Shown: positions 23,738 to 29,838 of the stretch, piece after piece
Layout of the letters: the number at the start of each line of letters is the position of its first letter
Numbering within the stretch: position 1 is the stretch's first letter
Origin: a virus
IMG/VR virus record: IMGVR_UViG_3300021960_000201
Location: 1-38,576 of that record
Direction: 5' to 3' (one strand)
Length of the DNA stretch: 38,576 bases
Translations under genes and position numbers: made by a program
The notes under the pieces: model-generated
Database searches by the model: none
The model's input: the letters and a program-made list of their open reading frames with translations, nothing else
Told to the model about the DNA's origin: nothing

Positions 23738-24619
23738 ATGAAGCGCATCAAGACAGAAACCAGCAACACCTTCATCTTTGACAGCATCGAGGATGCCGTG
23801 TCCTACGGCACGAACAGCAAAGCGCCTTGGGACCAGTCCAAGACCAACGGCGAGGACTTCGCCTTCTCCCGCGACTGGGACCACCACGTCGAGCTCATGA
23901 CCACCGGCTGGGTATACGGTCGCAAGCAATTCGCAGATGCTAGACGCGACAGCGGCGTGCCCGTCAGCGCCCCCGTGGTCGAGTCCTTTGAAGCCGCCTT
24001 CGACGTCTGCGGGTCCGTGGTCGACATGGGTCGCTACGTCGACGGTGAGCCCGAGAACATGCTAGACTACCGCCTCGAGGAGATCGAGGGCACGGGCAAC
24101 ATCATCACCATCCTAGCCGGTGGTTGCGTTGCCGGGTGGACCAGCACGGACAGCATGGTCCGCTACGGTGTGGCTCTAGCATGCACCATCGACCTGCTCG
24201 AGTCCAACGGCTACCGTGTCGAGCTACTGGTCGCTTACTCGAGCTATCACAACACGTTCGTGGAGCCGACCGGCAAGAAATACCTCAACTCGGTCGTGCC
24301 CATCAAGCGTGCCAACGAGCCCCTCGACGTGGAGCGGTTCATCAAGACGCTGGTCTGCCCTAGCTGGTTTCGCCGTGGCATGTTCCGCGTGGACGAGGCA
24401 ATGGTGCACGAGCTCTCGGGCGGCAAGACAACCCTCGAAAAGCTGACGCCCGGCTACGGCACGGTCAACTGGGATCTTGACGAATTGGCTACTGTGCTAG
24501 ACGCCGACACCGTGGTGGAGTCTATCAAGCGCCACAACCAGCACTACAGCGTCAAGGAGCACATGGTCAACATGCTGGGCGCGGTCGGGCATGCAGACCT
24601 CGCAGACTTCTACGCCTAA
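23738..24619 (+). CDS. Putative partner of the AAA+ ATPase (VWA-like fold suspected)
   Basis: A 293-residue protein starting MKRIKTETSNTFIFDSIEDA. The N-terminal part has aromatic and acidic clusters (DFAFSRDWDHHVELMTTGWV). The centre (about residues 120-170) has the strand-helix-strand order of a von Willebrand A domain: IITILAGGCVAGW, then VRYGVALACTIDLLESNGYR, then VELLVAYSS. The DxSxS metal site is not evident, so any VWA fold would be degenerate. I recognise related phage proteins but no function. It follows the ATPase by 48 bases and shares its GC-rich codon use. It is the last gene before HHR2, so the pair would be released as a two-gene mRNA. Confidence 0.75.
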   Translation: MKRIKTETSNTFIFDSIEDAVSYGTNSKAPWDQSKTNGEDFAFSRDWDHHVELMTTGWVYGRKQFADARRDSGVPVSAPVVESFEAAFDVCGSVVDMGRYVDGEPENMLDYRLEEIEGTGNIITILAGGCVAGWTSTDSMVRYGVALACTIDLLESNGYRVELLVAYSSYHNTFVEPTGKKYLNSVVPIKRANEPLDVERFIKTLVCPSWFRRGMFRVDEAMVHELSGGKTTLEKLTPGYGTVNWDLDELATVLDADTVVESIKRHNQHYSVKEHMVNMLGAVGHADLADFYA

Positions 24620-24627
24620 ACCAACCA

Positions 24628-24681
24628 AGCCGAAACGGTCCCGTAAGACCGTCCGCTGGTATCGCCAGCGCTGACGAGGCT
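24628..24681 (+). ncRNA. Type II hammerhead self-cleaving ribozyme (HHR2)
   Basis: A second complete hammerhead. Stem II is AGCC (24628-24631) with GGCT (24678-24681). GAAA is at 24632-24635. Stem III is CGGTC/GACCG around a CCGTAA loop (24636-24651). The cleavage-site C is 24653. Stem I is CGCTGG/CCAGCG with loop TATCG (24654-24670), and CTGACGA is at 24671-24677. Stems I and III differ from HHR1 by paired changes that keep base pairing, while core and stem I loop are identical. This is strong evidence of a selected RNA. It lies nine bases after the stop of the 293-residue gene and cuts before a 33-residue membrane peptide gene. Confidence 0.95.
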
Positions 24682-24721
24682 CGACACCCGAACCCGCAGA
24701 TACAGAAAAACACACACCACC

Positions 24722-24823
24722 ATGACACCTATCGACCGAATCTGCCGCGTGCTAGACCGCGCATGCCTCGCCGGGCTCACGCTTGGCACAGCTTACCTCA
24801 TCATCAGAACCATCATCGGATAG
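24722..24823 (+). CDS. 33-residue membrane peptide
   Basis: A short ORF beginning MTPIDRICRVLDRACLAGLT and ending LGTAYLIIRTIIG. One hydrophobic helix (about residues 15-32) is preceded by a basic amphipathic start. It has a CA-rich leader (CACACACCACC directly before the ATG), like several early genes. It is the first gene after HHR2. It may be a small membrane toxin, lysis inhibitor or superinfection-exclusion peptide, but this is speculative. Confidence 0.55.
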   Translation: MTPIDRICRVLDRACLAGLTLGTAYLIIRTIIG

Positions 24824-24827
24824 ACCA

Positions 24828-25010
24828 ATGCAGACACTACGCAGAACCAAGACCGGGGCGCTTGCGCCAGCCGATCAAGCACTACCAACAGAGAAGCCTG
24901 AGATCAACCGCGAAAGTGAATACTCGTGGTGGTTCGACTGGGAGCGGGACGAAGACCCCCTGACCTTTTGGGACCGCAAACTTGCACGCCGCAGAGGCAA
25001 CCACAAATAA
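24828..25010 (+). CDS. Small hypothetical early protein
   Basis: A 60-residue protein read from the ATG at 24828 (MQTLRRTKTGALAPADQALP), four bases after the preceding stop. It ends in a Trp-rich charged region (EYSWWFDWERDEDPLTFWDR) and a basic tail. No family is recognised. The close spacing suggests coupling to the membrane peptide gene. A frame beginning 45 bases upstream at TTG lies inside the previous gene and is not preferred. Confidence 0.6.
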   Translation: MQTLRRTKTGALAPADQALPTEKPEINRESEYSWWFDWERDEDPLTFWDRKLARRRGNHK

Positions 25011-25072
25011 GCGGGAACCAACCCATTCACACCTCGTAACACACCTACACACACCACAAAACACACACCACC

Positions 25073-25399
25073 ATGGAAACCACACCATACACCACCCCCG
25101 TTCCTGAAGTCGGCAACATCTCCGACGGATCACTATCGCCACGGTTCGGACTGGGAAACCTCGTAGCCACGCCGGGCGTCATCGACGCCATCGGGCTGGA
25201 CAACGTGATGCCCTACGTATTCATGCACCTGACCGGGCACTGGGGAGACCTAGACGAGGAAGACCAGCGCACCAATGACTGGTCCGTAGAGAACGGCTCC
25301 CGCATCCTGTCCGCGTATCATTGGAAGGGCGAAAAGTTTTGGATCATCACGGAGCGCGACCGAAGCGTCACCACCCTGCTCCTGCCCGACGAATACTAG
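25073..25399 (+). CDS. Conserved phage/plasmid protein (LGNLVATPG family)
   Basis: A 108-residue protein with a pattern I know from many phages and plasmids. It has FGLGNLVATPGVIDAIGLDN, then HLTGHWGDLDEEDQRTNDWS, then GSRILSAYHWKGEKFWIITE, and finally DRSVTTLLLPDEY. Database entries often carry the unproven label 'type I restriction endonuclease subunit M'; no methylase motif is present. The actual function is unknown. It is in the early operon, preceded by a CA-rich leader (CACACACCACC before ATG). Confidence 0.85.
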   Translation: METTPYTTPVPEVGNISDGSLSPRFGLGNLVATPGVIDAIGLDNVMPYVFMHLTGHWGDLDEEDQRTNDWSVENGSRILSAYHWKGEKFWIITERDRSVTTLLLPDEY

Positions 25400-25409
25400 A
25401 CACACACCA

Positions 25410-25427
25410 GCCACCCCGTAAGGTGGC
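25410..25427 (+). promoter_or_regulatory. CCGTAA-loop leader hairpin H1
   Basis: GCCACC (25410-25415) pairs perfectly with GGTGGC (25422-25427) around loop CCGTAA. The hairpin ends exactly 17 bases before the ATG at 25445. The spacer reads ACAACCCTAC then TAAGACA, without a Shine-Dalgarno. Two more hairpins with the same loop and the same 17-base distance occur at 25732 and 29804. Confidence 0.8.
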
Positions 25428-25444
25428 ACAACCCTACTAAGACA

Positions 25445-25681
25445 ATGGCACAGATTAATCTGATTCTACCTACCTACTTGGCGTTCGCCATCAAGAATGA
25501 TGACTATGATGACCTTGACGCTCAGGAGCGGCGCGAGTTCGACGCATGGTGGGCAGACCTTGAAAAGCGGCACGGATCCCTGTGGTTCTATGGTTGCCGT
25601 GACTACATCGGCGATGCCGAAGGCGACGATTACACGGGTGGTCGGATATGGGACCACCAACTCGTCACCCTTGGAGAATAA
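25445..25681 (+). CDS. Small acidic conserved phage protein
   Basis: A 78-residue protein (MAQINLILPTYLAFAIKNDD). The pattern, a short strand then YDDLDAQERREFDAWWADLE, resembles a small phage family I recall as DUF6926, not verified. The middle has GSLWFYGCRDYIGDAEGDDY and it ends RIWDHQLVTLGE. No enzyme motif is seen. Translation probably depends on the CCGTAA-loop hairpin 17 bases upstream. The last codons are duplicated just downstream (25701-25721). Confidence 0.7.
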   Translation: MAQINLILPTYLAFAIKNDDYDDLDAQERREFDAWWADLEKRHGSLWFYGCRDYIGDAEGDDYTGGRIWDHQLVTLGE

Positions 25682-25721
25682 GCGCTCCAGACACCACGTA
25701 CTCGTCACCCTTGCAGAATAA
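25661..25721 (+). repeat. Imperfect direct repeat at the 3' end of the 25445 gene
   Basis: CTCGTCACCCTTGGAGAATA (25661-25680) recurs as CTCGTCACCCTTGCAGAATA (25701-25720), one base different and exactly 40 bases apart. The first copy encodes the last residues and part of the stop; the second is non-coding. It suggests a local duplication that also involved the hairpin leader. Confidence 0.7.
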
Positions 25722-25731
25722 ACACACACCA

Positions 25732-25749
25732 GCCGCCCCGTAAGGCAGC
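25732..25749 (+). promoter_or_regulatory. CCGTAA-loop leader hairpin H2
   Basis: GCCGCC (25732-25737) and GGCAGC (25744-25749) pair with one C-A mismatch around loop CCGTAA. It ends 17 bases before the ATG at 25767. About 45 bases of leader and the first codons (ATG-ACA-CAG-ATA versus ATG-GCA-CAG-ATT) match the leader of the 25445 gene, so this is a duplicated control element. Confidence 0.75.
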
Positions 25750-25766
25750 ACAACCTTACCAAGACA

Positions 25767-25985
25767 ATGACACAGATAGATAAAGACGTGCAGTACCTGA
25801 GGGCTATCGCTGATGCCTTCCCGAAACCGAGAAAGACAATGGCATCCGAATCAGAGGAGCAGGAAGAAGAGGAGCACGACGATCCGGCGCTAGACCCGGA
25901 CAACGAGTACTGCTCATGCGGCAGGCTGACGGACAACTATCCCGTGATCTGCGACCACTGCAGGTACATGGCAAGAATACCATAA
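25767..25985 (+). CDS. Small acidic protein with C-terminal Cys-rich zinc motif
   Basis: A 72-residue protein. The N-terminal 30 residues are helical (MTQIDKDVQYLRAIADAFPK); then comes an extremely acidic stretch (SESEEQEEEEHDDPALDPDN). The C-terminus has C-x-C (EYCSCGRL) and C-x2-C (ICDHCRYMARIP), a likely single zinc ribbon. The acidic linker plus zinc knuckle is compatible with protein or nucleic-acid mimicry. Its function is unknown. The gene has the H2 hairpin leader. Confidence 0.7.
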   Translation: MTQIDKDVQYLRAIADAFPKPRKTMASESEEQEEEEHDDPALDPDNEYCSCGRLTDNYPVICDHCRYMARIP

Positions 25986-26074
25986 ACCGCCTACGCTACG
26001 AACGTGAAGCCGCCTGCACTACAAACACGATTGTATACCACATTCAGGAATACAGAACAAAAACACACACGACC

Positions 26075-26353
26075 ATGCTAGACTTCAAAACACTGTACCC
26101 AACCCCGTCCGAGTCGGACTTCTATAGCAACGCCGACATGGGCAAGCACAAGATAGCCGCCACGATAGCACGGTTTGCCGAGGCTGACTACATCAGCCCG
26201 TTCGACGTGACCCACGAGGACTTGCGACAATATGCAGACGAGCACGAAGCCGCAGATGTGCTGGAGCTAGCACGTATCAAGTACCGCCTGTTCCAGTACG
26301 AAGAGTTTTATGTGGCTCACATGGATGACCAGCAGAGCTATCGGTTCAACTAA
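26075..26353 (+). CDS. Hypothetical early protein
   Basis: A 92-residue, acidic, helical protein starting MLDFKTLYPTPSESDFYSNA at the ATG at 26075. A longer open frame to 25916 overlaps the preceding gene and is not favoured. Segments KHKIAATIARFAEADYISPF and DEHEAADVLELARIKYRLFQ suggest two helical hairpins. No family was recognised. It is preceded by a CA-rich leader (AAACACACACGACC then ATG) without a Shine-Dalgarno. Confidence 0.65.
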   Translation: MLDFKTLYPTPSESDFYSNADMGKHKIAATIARFAEADYISPFDVTHEDLRQYADEHEAADVLELARIKYRLFQYEEFYVAHMDDQQSYRFN

Positions 26354-26377
26354 TCCACAACCAACCAACACACTACC

Positions 26378-26701
26378 ATGGGACTTATTAACGGACTTCG
26401 AGACGCATTTTACAACACCACAAACGAGACCGGAGAAGACCTGAAGGAGCACCGGGAGCGTGCCATATCACAGGAGGAGGCAATAGAGTCTCTTTACAGG
26501 TCCAATCCGGACTGGGCTATCGGTCCATGGCAGGTGGAGAAGCTGATAGAGGGGGAGTGGCCTATCACCAGCATCAGGCGTGCTATCACGAACCTCACCA
26601 AGCGTGGGGTGCTGGTCAAGACGGACCATAAGCGGCGAGGCAGGCATGGACGCCCCGAGTACATGTGGCAACTAAACCCAAGCATGGAGGCACAGCCATG
26701 A
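26378..26701 (+). CDS. Winged-helix DNA-binding protein
   Basis: A 107-residue protein. Residues of about 28-100 fit a winged helix-turn-helix: helix ISQEEAIESLYRSNPDWAIG, then PWQVEKLIEGEWPITSIRRA, recognition helix AITNLTKRGVLVKTD, and a basic wing KRRGRHGRPEYMWQL. This is the common shape of small phage and plasmid transcription or replication regulators. It may control the early-late switch or recruit replication proteins at the origin; the target is unknown. Its stop overlaps the next start (ATGA). Confidence 0.75.
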   Translation: MGLINGLRDAFYNTTNETGEDLKEHRERAISQEEAIESLYRSNPDWAIGPWQVEKLIEGEWPITSIRRAITNLTKRGVLVKTDHKRRGRHGRPEYMWQLNPSMEAQP

Positions 26702-26847
26702 AGCTAGACTGGTTCGAGCGCGAGGCTTACCACGACGGTCCAGCCACTACGGACAGGCAGGGGCAGATCATCAGGGTTGCCAAGCTGAAGCTGGCAATGC
26801 TCAAGCATCGCATCACACAATCAATCCGAAGGAGGATACGCAAATGA
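26698..26847 (+). CDS. Small basic hypothetical protein
   Basis: A 49-residue protein (MKLDWFEREAYHDGPATTDR) with a strongly basic helical C-terminus (VAKLKLAMLKHRITQSIRRR). GGAGG lies just upstream of its ATG. It overlaps the winged-helix gene by four bases and the next gene by four bases, so it is coupled. The basic helix could bind nucleic acid. The function is unknown. Confidence 0.6.
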   Translation: MKLDWFEREAYHDGPATTDRQGQIIRVAKLKLAMLKHRITQSIRRRIRK

Positions 26848-27299
26848 ATGACATGAACGCTGGATACAAGGCACACGGGGTGGGACCACTTTCGCCACCG
26901 GAGTTCCGAGGCATCGAGTGCAAGCACTGTGAGCTGGAGTTTGCGCACGAGGAGCTCACATTCGGCGCATGCTGGGAGTGCATACGGGAGTACCACTGCA
27001 TAGGGTGCGAGGCTGACGAGGAGCTAGACAGGTACGGTCTGTGCAAGTCGTGTAGCGCTACGTCGGACACATGGGCAGTGCGCGTGGTGTACTGGGGCGT
27101 GATACATCACCACAAAGGAGAAGAGGACGATGAGGTTCTGCAATTCGTTGACCCATCCGAAGCAGGAACAACTGTCGAGCTCATACCGGGGATGTACCAC
27201 AAGGAAGTCCTTCGATCTGCCGTCAGGTATCTGACCGACAAATATCACGAGTTCAAGGTTACACATATCGGGGAGCTAACCCCCATGGAGGAGCTATAA
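26844..27299 (+). CDS. Multi-Cys zinc-binding protein
   Basis: A 151-residue protein with four C-x2-C pairs: CKHC (26-29), CWEC (43-46), CIGC (52-55) and CKSC (67-70), probably two zinc ribbons. The C-terminal half is a separate domain with VRVVYWGVIHHHKGEEDDEV and LRSAVRYLTDKYHEFKVTHI. Zinc ribbons suggest contact with DNA, RNA or RNA polymerase. The gene has GGAGGATACGCAA then ATG, combining a strong Shine-Dalgarno with the AGGATA motif at five-base spacing. The function is not established. Confidence 0.75.
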   Translation: MNDMNAGYKAHGVGPLSPPEFRGIECKHCELEFAHEELTFGACWECIREYHCIGCEADEELDRYGLCKSCSATSDTWAVRVVYWGVIHHHKGEEDDEVLQFVDPSEAGTTVELIPGMYHKEVLRSAVRYLTDKYHEFKVTHIGELTPMEEL

Positions 27300-27815
27300 A
27301 TGGAGTTCACAGCAACATCAACATCAAAGCTGGCACGCAAGCACGTCTACGTGACGCCCGAGCAGTCGGCTGGCATATCGGAGCGATCCGGTTCGGGCAA
27401 CGTGTCCACGTACCTCCGCAATCAGGAGGAGTGCTACAGCATGACGCTGGCATGCGCCAAGCTGGTGCTTGCAGACGTGCTAAAGGAAGCCGGGGCAAGC
27501 GAGGCAGAGCGTGCGCTTATCATATCACGGATCTACGATGCCGTTGCGCCTAGCGACGGGGATCTGTATGAGCACACAAGCTCGATGCGAGACTGCCCCT
27601 CGTGCATGTACATCAAGGCAGAAAAGCTATCAGAGATCCTATACGGCATGGACCACCCAACAGGAGGCTCTAGAGGGGGGTGGGTGGAAGCCATATCGGT
27701 CATGTGCAGTGCCATGTTCCCTATGATTATGATGCTAGCATGCGACGCAAGGGCTGGCATCAGTGTTGGCACAGCAAACACACACCAGTACACCACAACA
27801 CAGGAGGCAATATGA
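27300..27815 (+). CDS. Hypothetical early protein
   Basis: A 171-residue protein I do not recognise. It begins MEFTATSTSKLARKHVYVTP. A helical middle (LACAKLVLADVLKEAGASEA) is followed by a Cys-containing part (SMRDCPSCMYIKAEKLSEIL) and a hydrophobic segment (VEAISVMCSAMFPMIMMLAC) that could be a membrane helix or buried core. GGAGG lies upstream of the ATG. Its stop overlaps the next ATG. Confidence 0.6.
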   Translation: MEFTATSTSKLARKHVYVTPEQSAGISERSGSGNVSTYLRNQEECYSMTLACAKLVLADVLKEAGASEAERALIISRIYDAVAPSDGDLYEHTSSMRDCPSCMYIKAEKLSEILYGMDHPTGGSRGGWVEAISVMCSAMFPMIMMLACDARAGISVGTANTHQYTTTQEAI

Positions 27816-29017
27816 AACGCGATGTTATAGGCATAGAGGTCAATGGTCGTGAGATTATGACAGAGACCACGGTGTCATTTAGCCGAGAAACAAGAGACAC
27901 AAAGCCATGGATCTTTCAGGCGCTGGACGCCAAGGAGAACGCGCATGCAACCATTGCCGCGCACGTCATGACCGAGTGCATTACGCGATCAAAGAGGGTG
28001 TCGGAGGCGCTCATCGAGGCTTGCGGCTCCGATGGTATTTCGCTAGAGATAGATCCGGAGCACATTTTACCGCCCATGATCGAGGCAATTCTATGGAGAC
28101 CGGGACCAGTTGATGGGGAGATAGAGTTATGCACCGTTTCAGGCGCCCCGCAGGTGCAAGAAGATGTTATATCCGAGGAAGATGGGTACGGGTTCTTGCA
28201 CATATCTCATCCCGACGCAGGAACGATTGGGCAACTGACCAAGATTACACTGGAGGGCATGGGGGGAGACGAGTGGAGGCTACTCTCCTTCATGTCAGCC
28301 GGGTCGGACAAGATGGATAGAGCCCTGCCGAGCGGCGAGACTGTTGCCATTGACGCCATTGTCAACGAGGTCGCCTGCCCCATCGACCCACATGAAGATC
28401 ACAGGCTTGGCTCGTCCGCGTTTTACATGGCTACATACTGCATGGAGATTGCCGAGGATGACGATGGCATGCTGATAGTCAGGGACTACCTAGACGAGGG
28501 GAAGGGCATAGAAGACCTAGACTCAATGGGGTTGGCGTCACAGGGTCAGTTCCTAGGAGAGCACGCCGCTATTTATTACCCCATGAATCTAGCTGGATAC
28601 CTTATCGACAGGCTACAGAAAAGACCGTATCAAAGCATGCTAGATTCAGCCGGATCGCTAATCAAAGCGTCACCCTGCGATAAGATGGCTGGAATGTCGT
28701 TTGTCGCTGGCGTATTCCACCGCACCGATGGCTTTGGTGACTTGATTTGTGATTTCGTGCCCCTGATGATGACAGCCAGCTACACAGAGGCGGCTGGGCT
28801 TTTGATGCCGATGCTTGAGGAGGTAGCTGATGCACTTGACGGGGGCGATGCTGAATCTGTGGTCGGAATAACAGATATGCTCAAGGATGCTTGCATAGCA
28901 TTTAACCTATTCGAATGGTCCTTGTGCGCACTGTCAGACAGCTTGCATCGGGCTGATCCGCTCAAGTGGAACAGGCTAAAAAGCCTAATGATCGAAATAG
29001 GGGGAACCGATGCCTAG
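27812..29017 (+). CDS. Large hypothetical early protein
   Basis: A 401-residue acidic protein with a good Shine-Dalgarno (ACAGGAGGCAAT before ATG); the longer frame from 27680 overlaps the previous gene and is not used. I cannot assign a family. The N-terminal third is mixed beta/helix (MKRDVIGIEVNGREIMTETT); the centre contains DEWRLLSFMSAGSDKMDRAL; the C-terminal third is helical and hydrophobic (GLLMPMLEEVADALDGGDAE). No nucleotide-binding, nuclease or protease motif is evident. Its position between the Cys-rich gene and the ParB-like gene gives no clear function. Confidence 0.65.
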   Translation: MKRDVIGIEVNGREIMTETTVSFSRETRDTKPWIFQALDAKENAHATIAAHVMTECITRSKRVSEALIEACGSDGISLEIDPEHILPPMIEAILWRPGPVDGEIELCTVSGAPQVQEDVISEEDGYGFLHISHPDAGTIGQLTKITLEGMGGDEWRLLSFMSAGSDKMDRALPSGETVAIDAIVNEVACPIDPHEDHRLGSSAFYMATYCMEIAEDDDGMLIVRDYLDEGKGIEDLDSMGLASQGQFLGEHAAIYYPMNLAGYLIDRLQKRPYQSMLDSAGSLIKASPCDKMAGMSFVAGVFHRTDGFGDLICDFVPLMMTASYTEAAGLLMPMLEEVADALDGGDAESVVGITDMLKDACIAFNLFEWSLCALSDSLHRADPLKWNRLKSLMIEIGGTDA

Positions 29018-29051
29018 CCATCTTGTACACAGACTCGCCAACCCATTACCA

Positions 29052-29078
29052 ACACACCATACACACCATACACACCAT
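29052..29078 (+). repeat. Three tandem copies of ACACACCAT in a leader
   Basis: The 9-base unit ACACACCAT repeats three times without change immediately before the ParB-like gene. The last copy creates an in-frame ATG (29077) twelve bases before the ATG I chose. It resembles the CA-rich leaders before several other early genes. Confidence 0.7.
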
Positions 29079-29088
29079 GCACACAACA

Positions 29089-29793
29089 ATGAAAATCCGC
29101 ACAACAACCAATTACAACCAGTTCAAACAGCTCACCGGAAACCGGTCTATCAACCAGTCGCACAAAGCAAGGCTGATGGAGTCCATGCGGGAAAACTACC
29201 GCTTCACGGTCGTCACGGTAAACGAGAATTACGAGGTGATCGATGGTCAGCACCGCCTAGCATGCGCCAAGGAGCTCGGGCTTCCTGTACACTACGTGGT
29301 ATGCAAGGGTTATGGTCTATCTGATGTCCAGCAACTAAATGCAAACCTGAAGAGGTGGACCACTAACGACTACCTCGAAGGCTACTGCGAGATGGGCAAC
29401 GAGCACTATCTGTTTTACCGGGCTTTTAAGAATAGCTTCAAGCTCGGTCACAATGAGTGCATGAGGCTCTTGTCCGGCTCCTACAAGGGAAAGAAGTTTG
29501 ATGACTTCAGGAACGGAGAGTTCACGGTGGTAGACGGCGCCAAGGCAATGGACTACGCCGAGAAGATCGTAGGGCTTGAGGATCTGTACTCCGGTGTGCG
29601 CCGACGAGCCTTTGTGTTTGCCATGATGGACCTACTGGATCTACCACAATTCGACTACGACAGGTTCCGCTCAAAGCTCGAGCGCCAGCGTGCTAAGATG
29701 CACGACTGCACTTCGTCTGACCAGTACAAGGATCTGATCGAAACGATCTACAACTTCTACACCAGCGACAAGGTAAACCTGCGCTTCGCATAG
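29089..29793 (+). CDS. ParB/Srx-fold protein
   Basis: A 234-residue protein with the ParB N-terminal signature: FTVVTVNENYEVIDGQHRLA, then CAKELGLPVHYVVCKG (residues 39-74). The DGQHR motif is the nucleotide-handling site in ParB/Srx proteins. Many phage ParB-like proteins act as nucleases, modification factors or regulators rather than in partition. The C-terminal helical domain (RFRSKLERQRAKMHDCTSSD onward) is uncharacterised. I prefer the ATG at 29089 over that at 29077. Its neighbours (recombinase, DnaA-like, nuclease) suggest a role in DNA metabolism. Confidence 0.85.
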   Translation: MKIRTTTNYNQFKQLTGNRSINQSHKARLMESMRENYRFTVVTVNENYEVIDGQHRLACAKELGLPVHYVVCKGYGLSDVQQLNANLKRWTTNDYLEGYCEMGNEHYLFYRAFKNSFKLGHNECMRLLSGSYKGKKFDDFRNGEFTVVDGAKAMDYAEKIVGLEDLYSGVRRRAFVFAMMDLLDLPQFDYDRFRSKLERQRAKMHDCTSSDQYKDLIETIYNFYTSDKVNLRFA

Positions 29794-29803
29794 GCATCAA
29801 TCT

Positions 29804-29821
29804 GCCGCCCCGTAAGGCGGC
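29804..29821 (+). promoter_or_regulatory. CCGTAA-loop leader hairpin H3
   Basis: GCCGCC (29804-29809) pairs perfectly with GGCGGC (29816-29821) around loop CCGTAA. It ends 17 bases before the ATG at 29839, matching H1 and H2. The spacer is ACAAAGCACA then CAGAACA, again without a Shine-Dalgarno. Confidence 0.8.
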
Positions 29822-29838
29822 ACAAAGCACACAGAACA

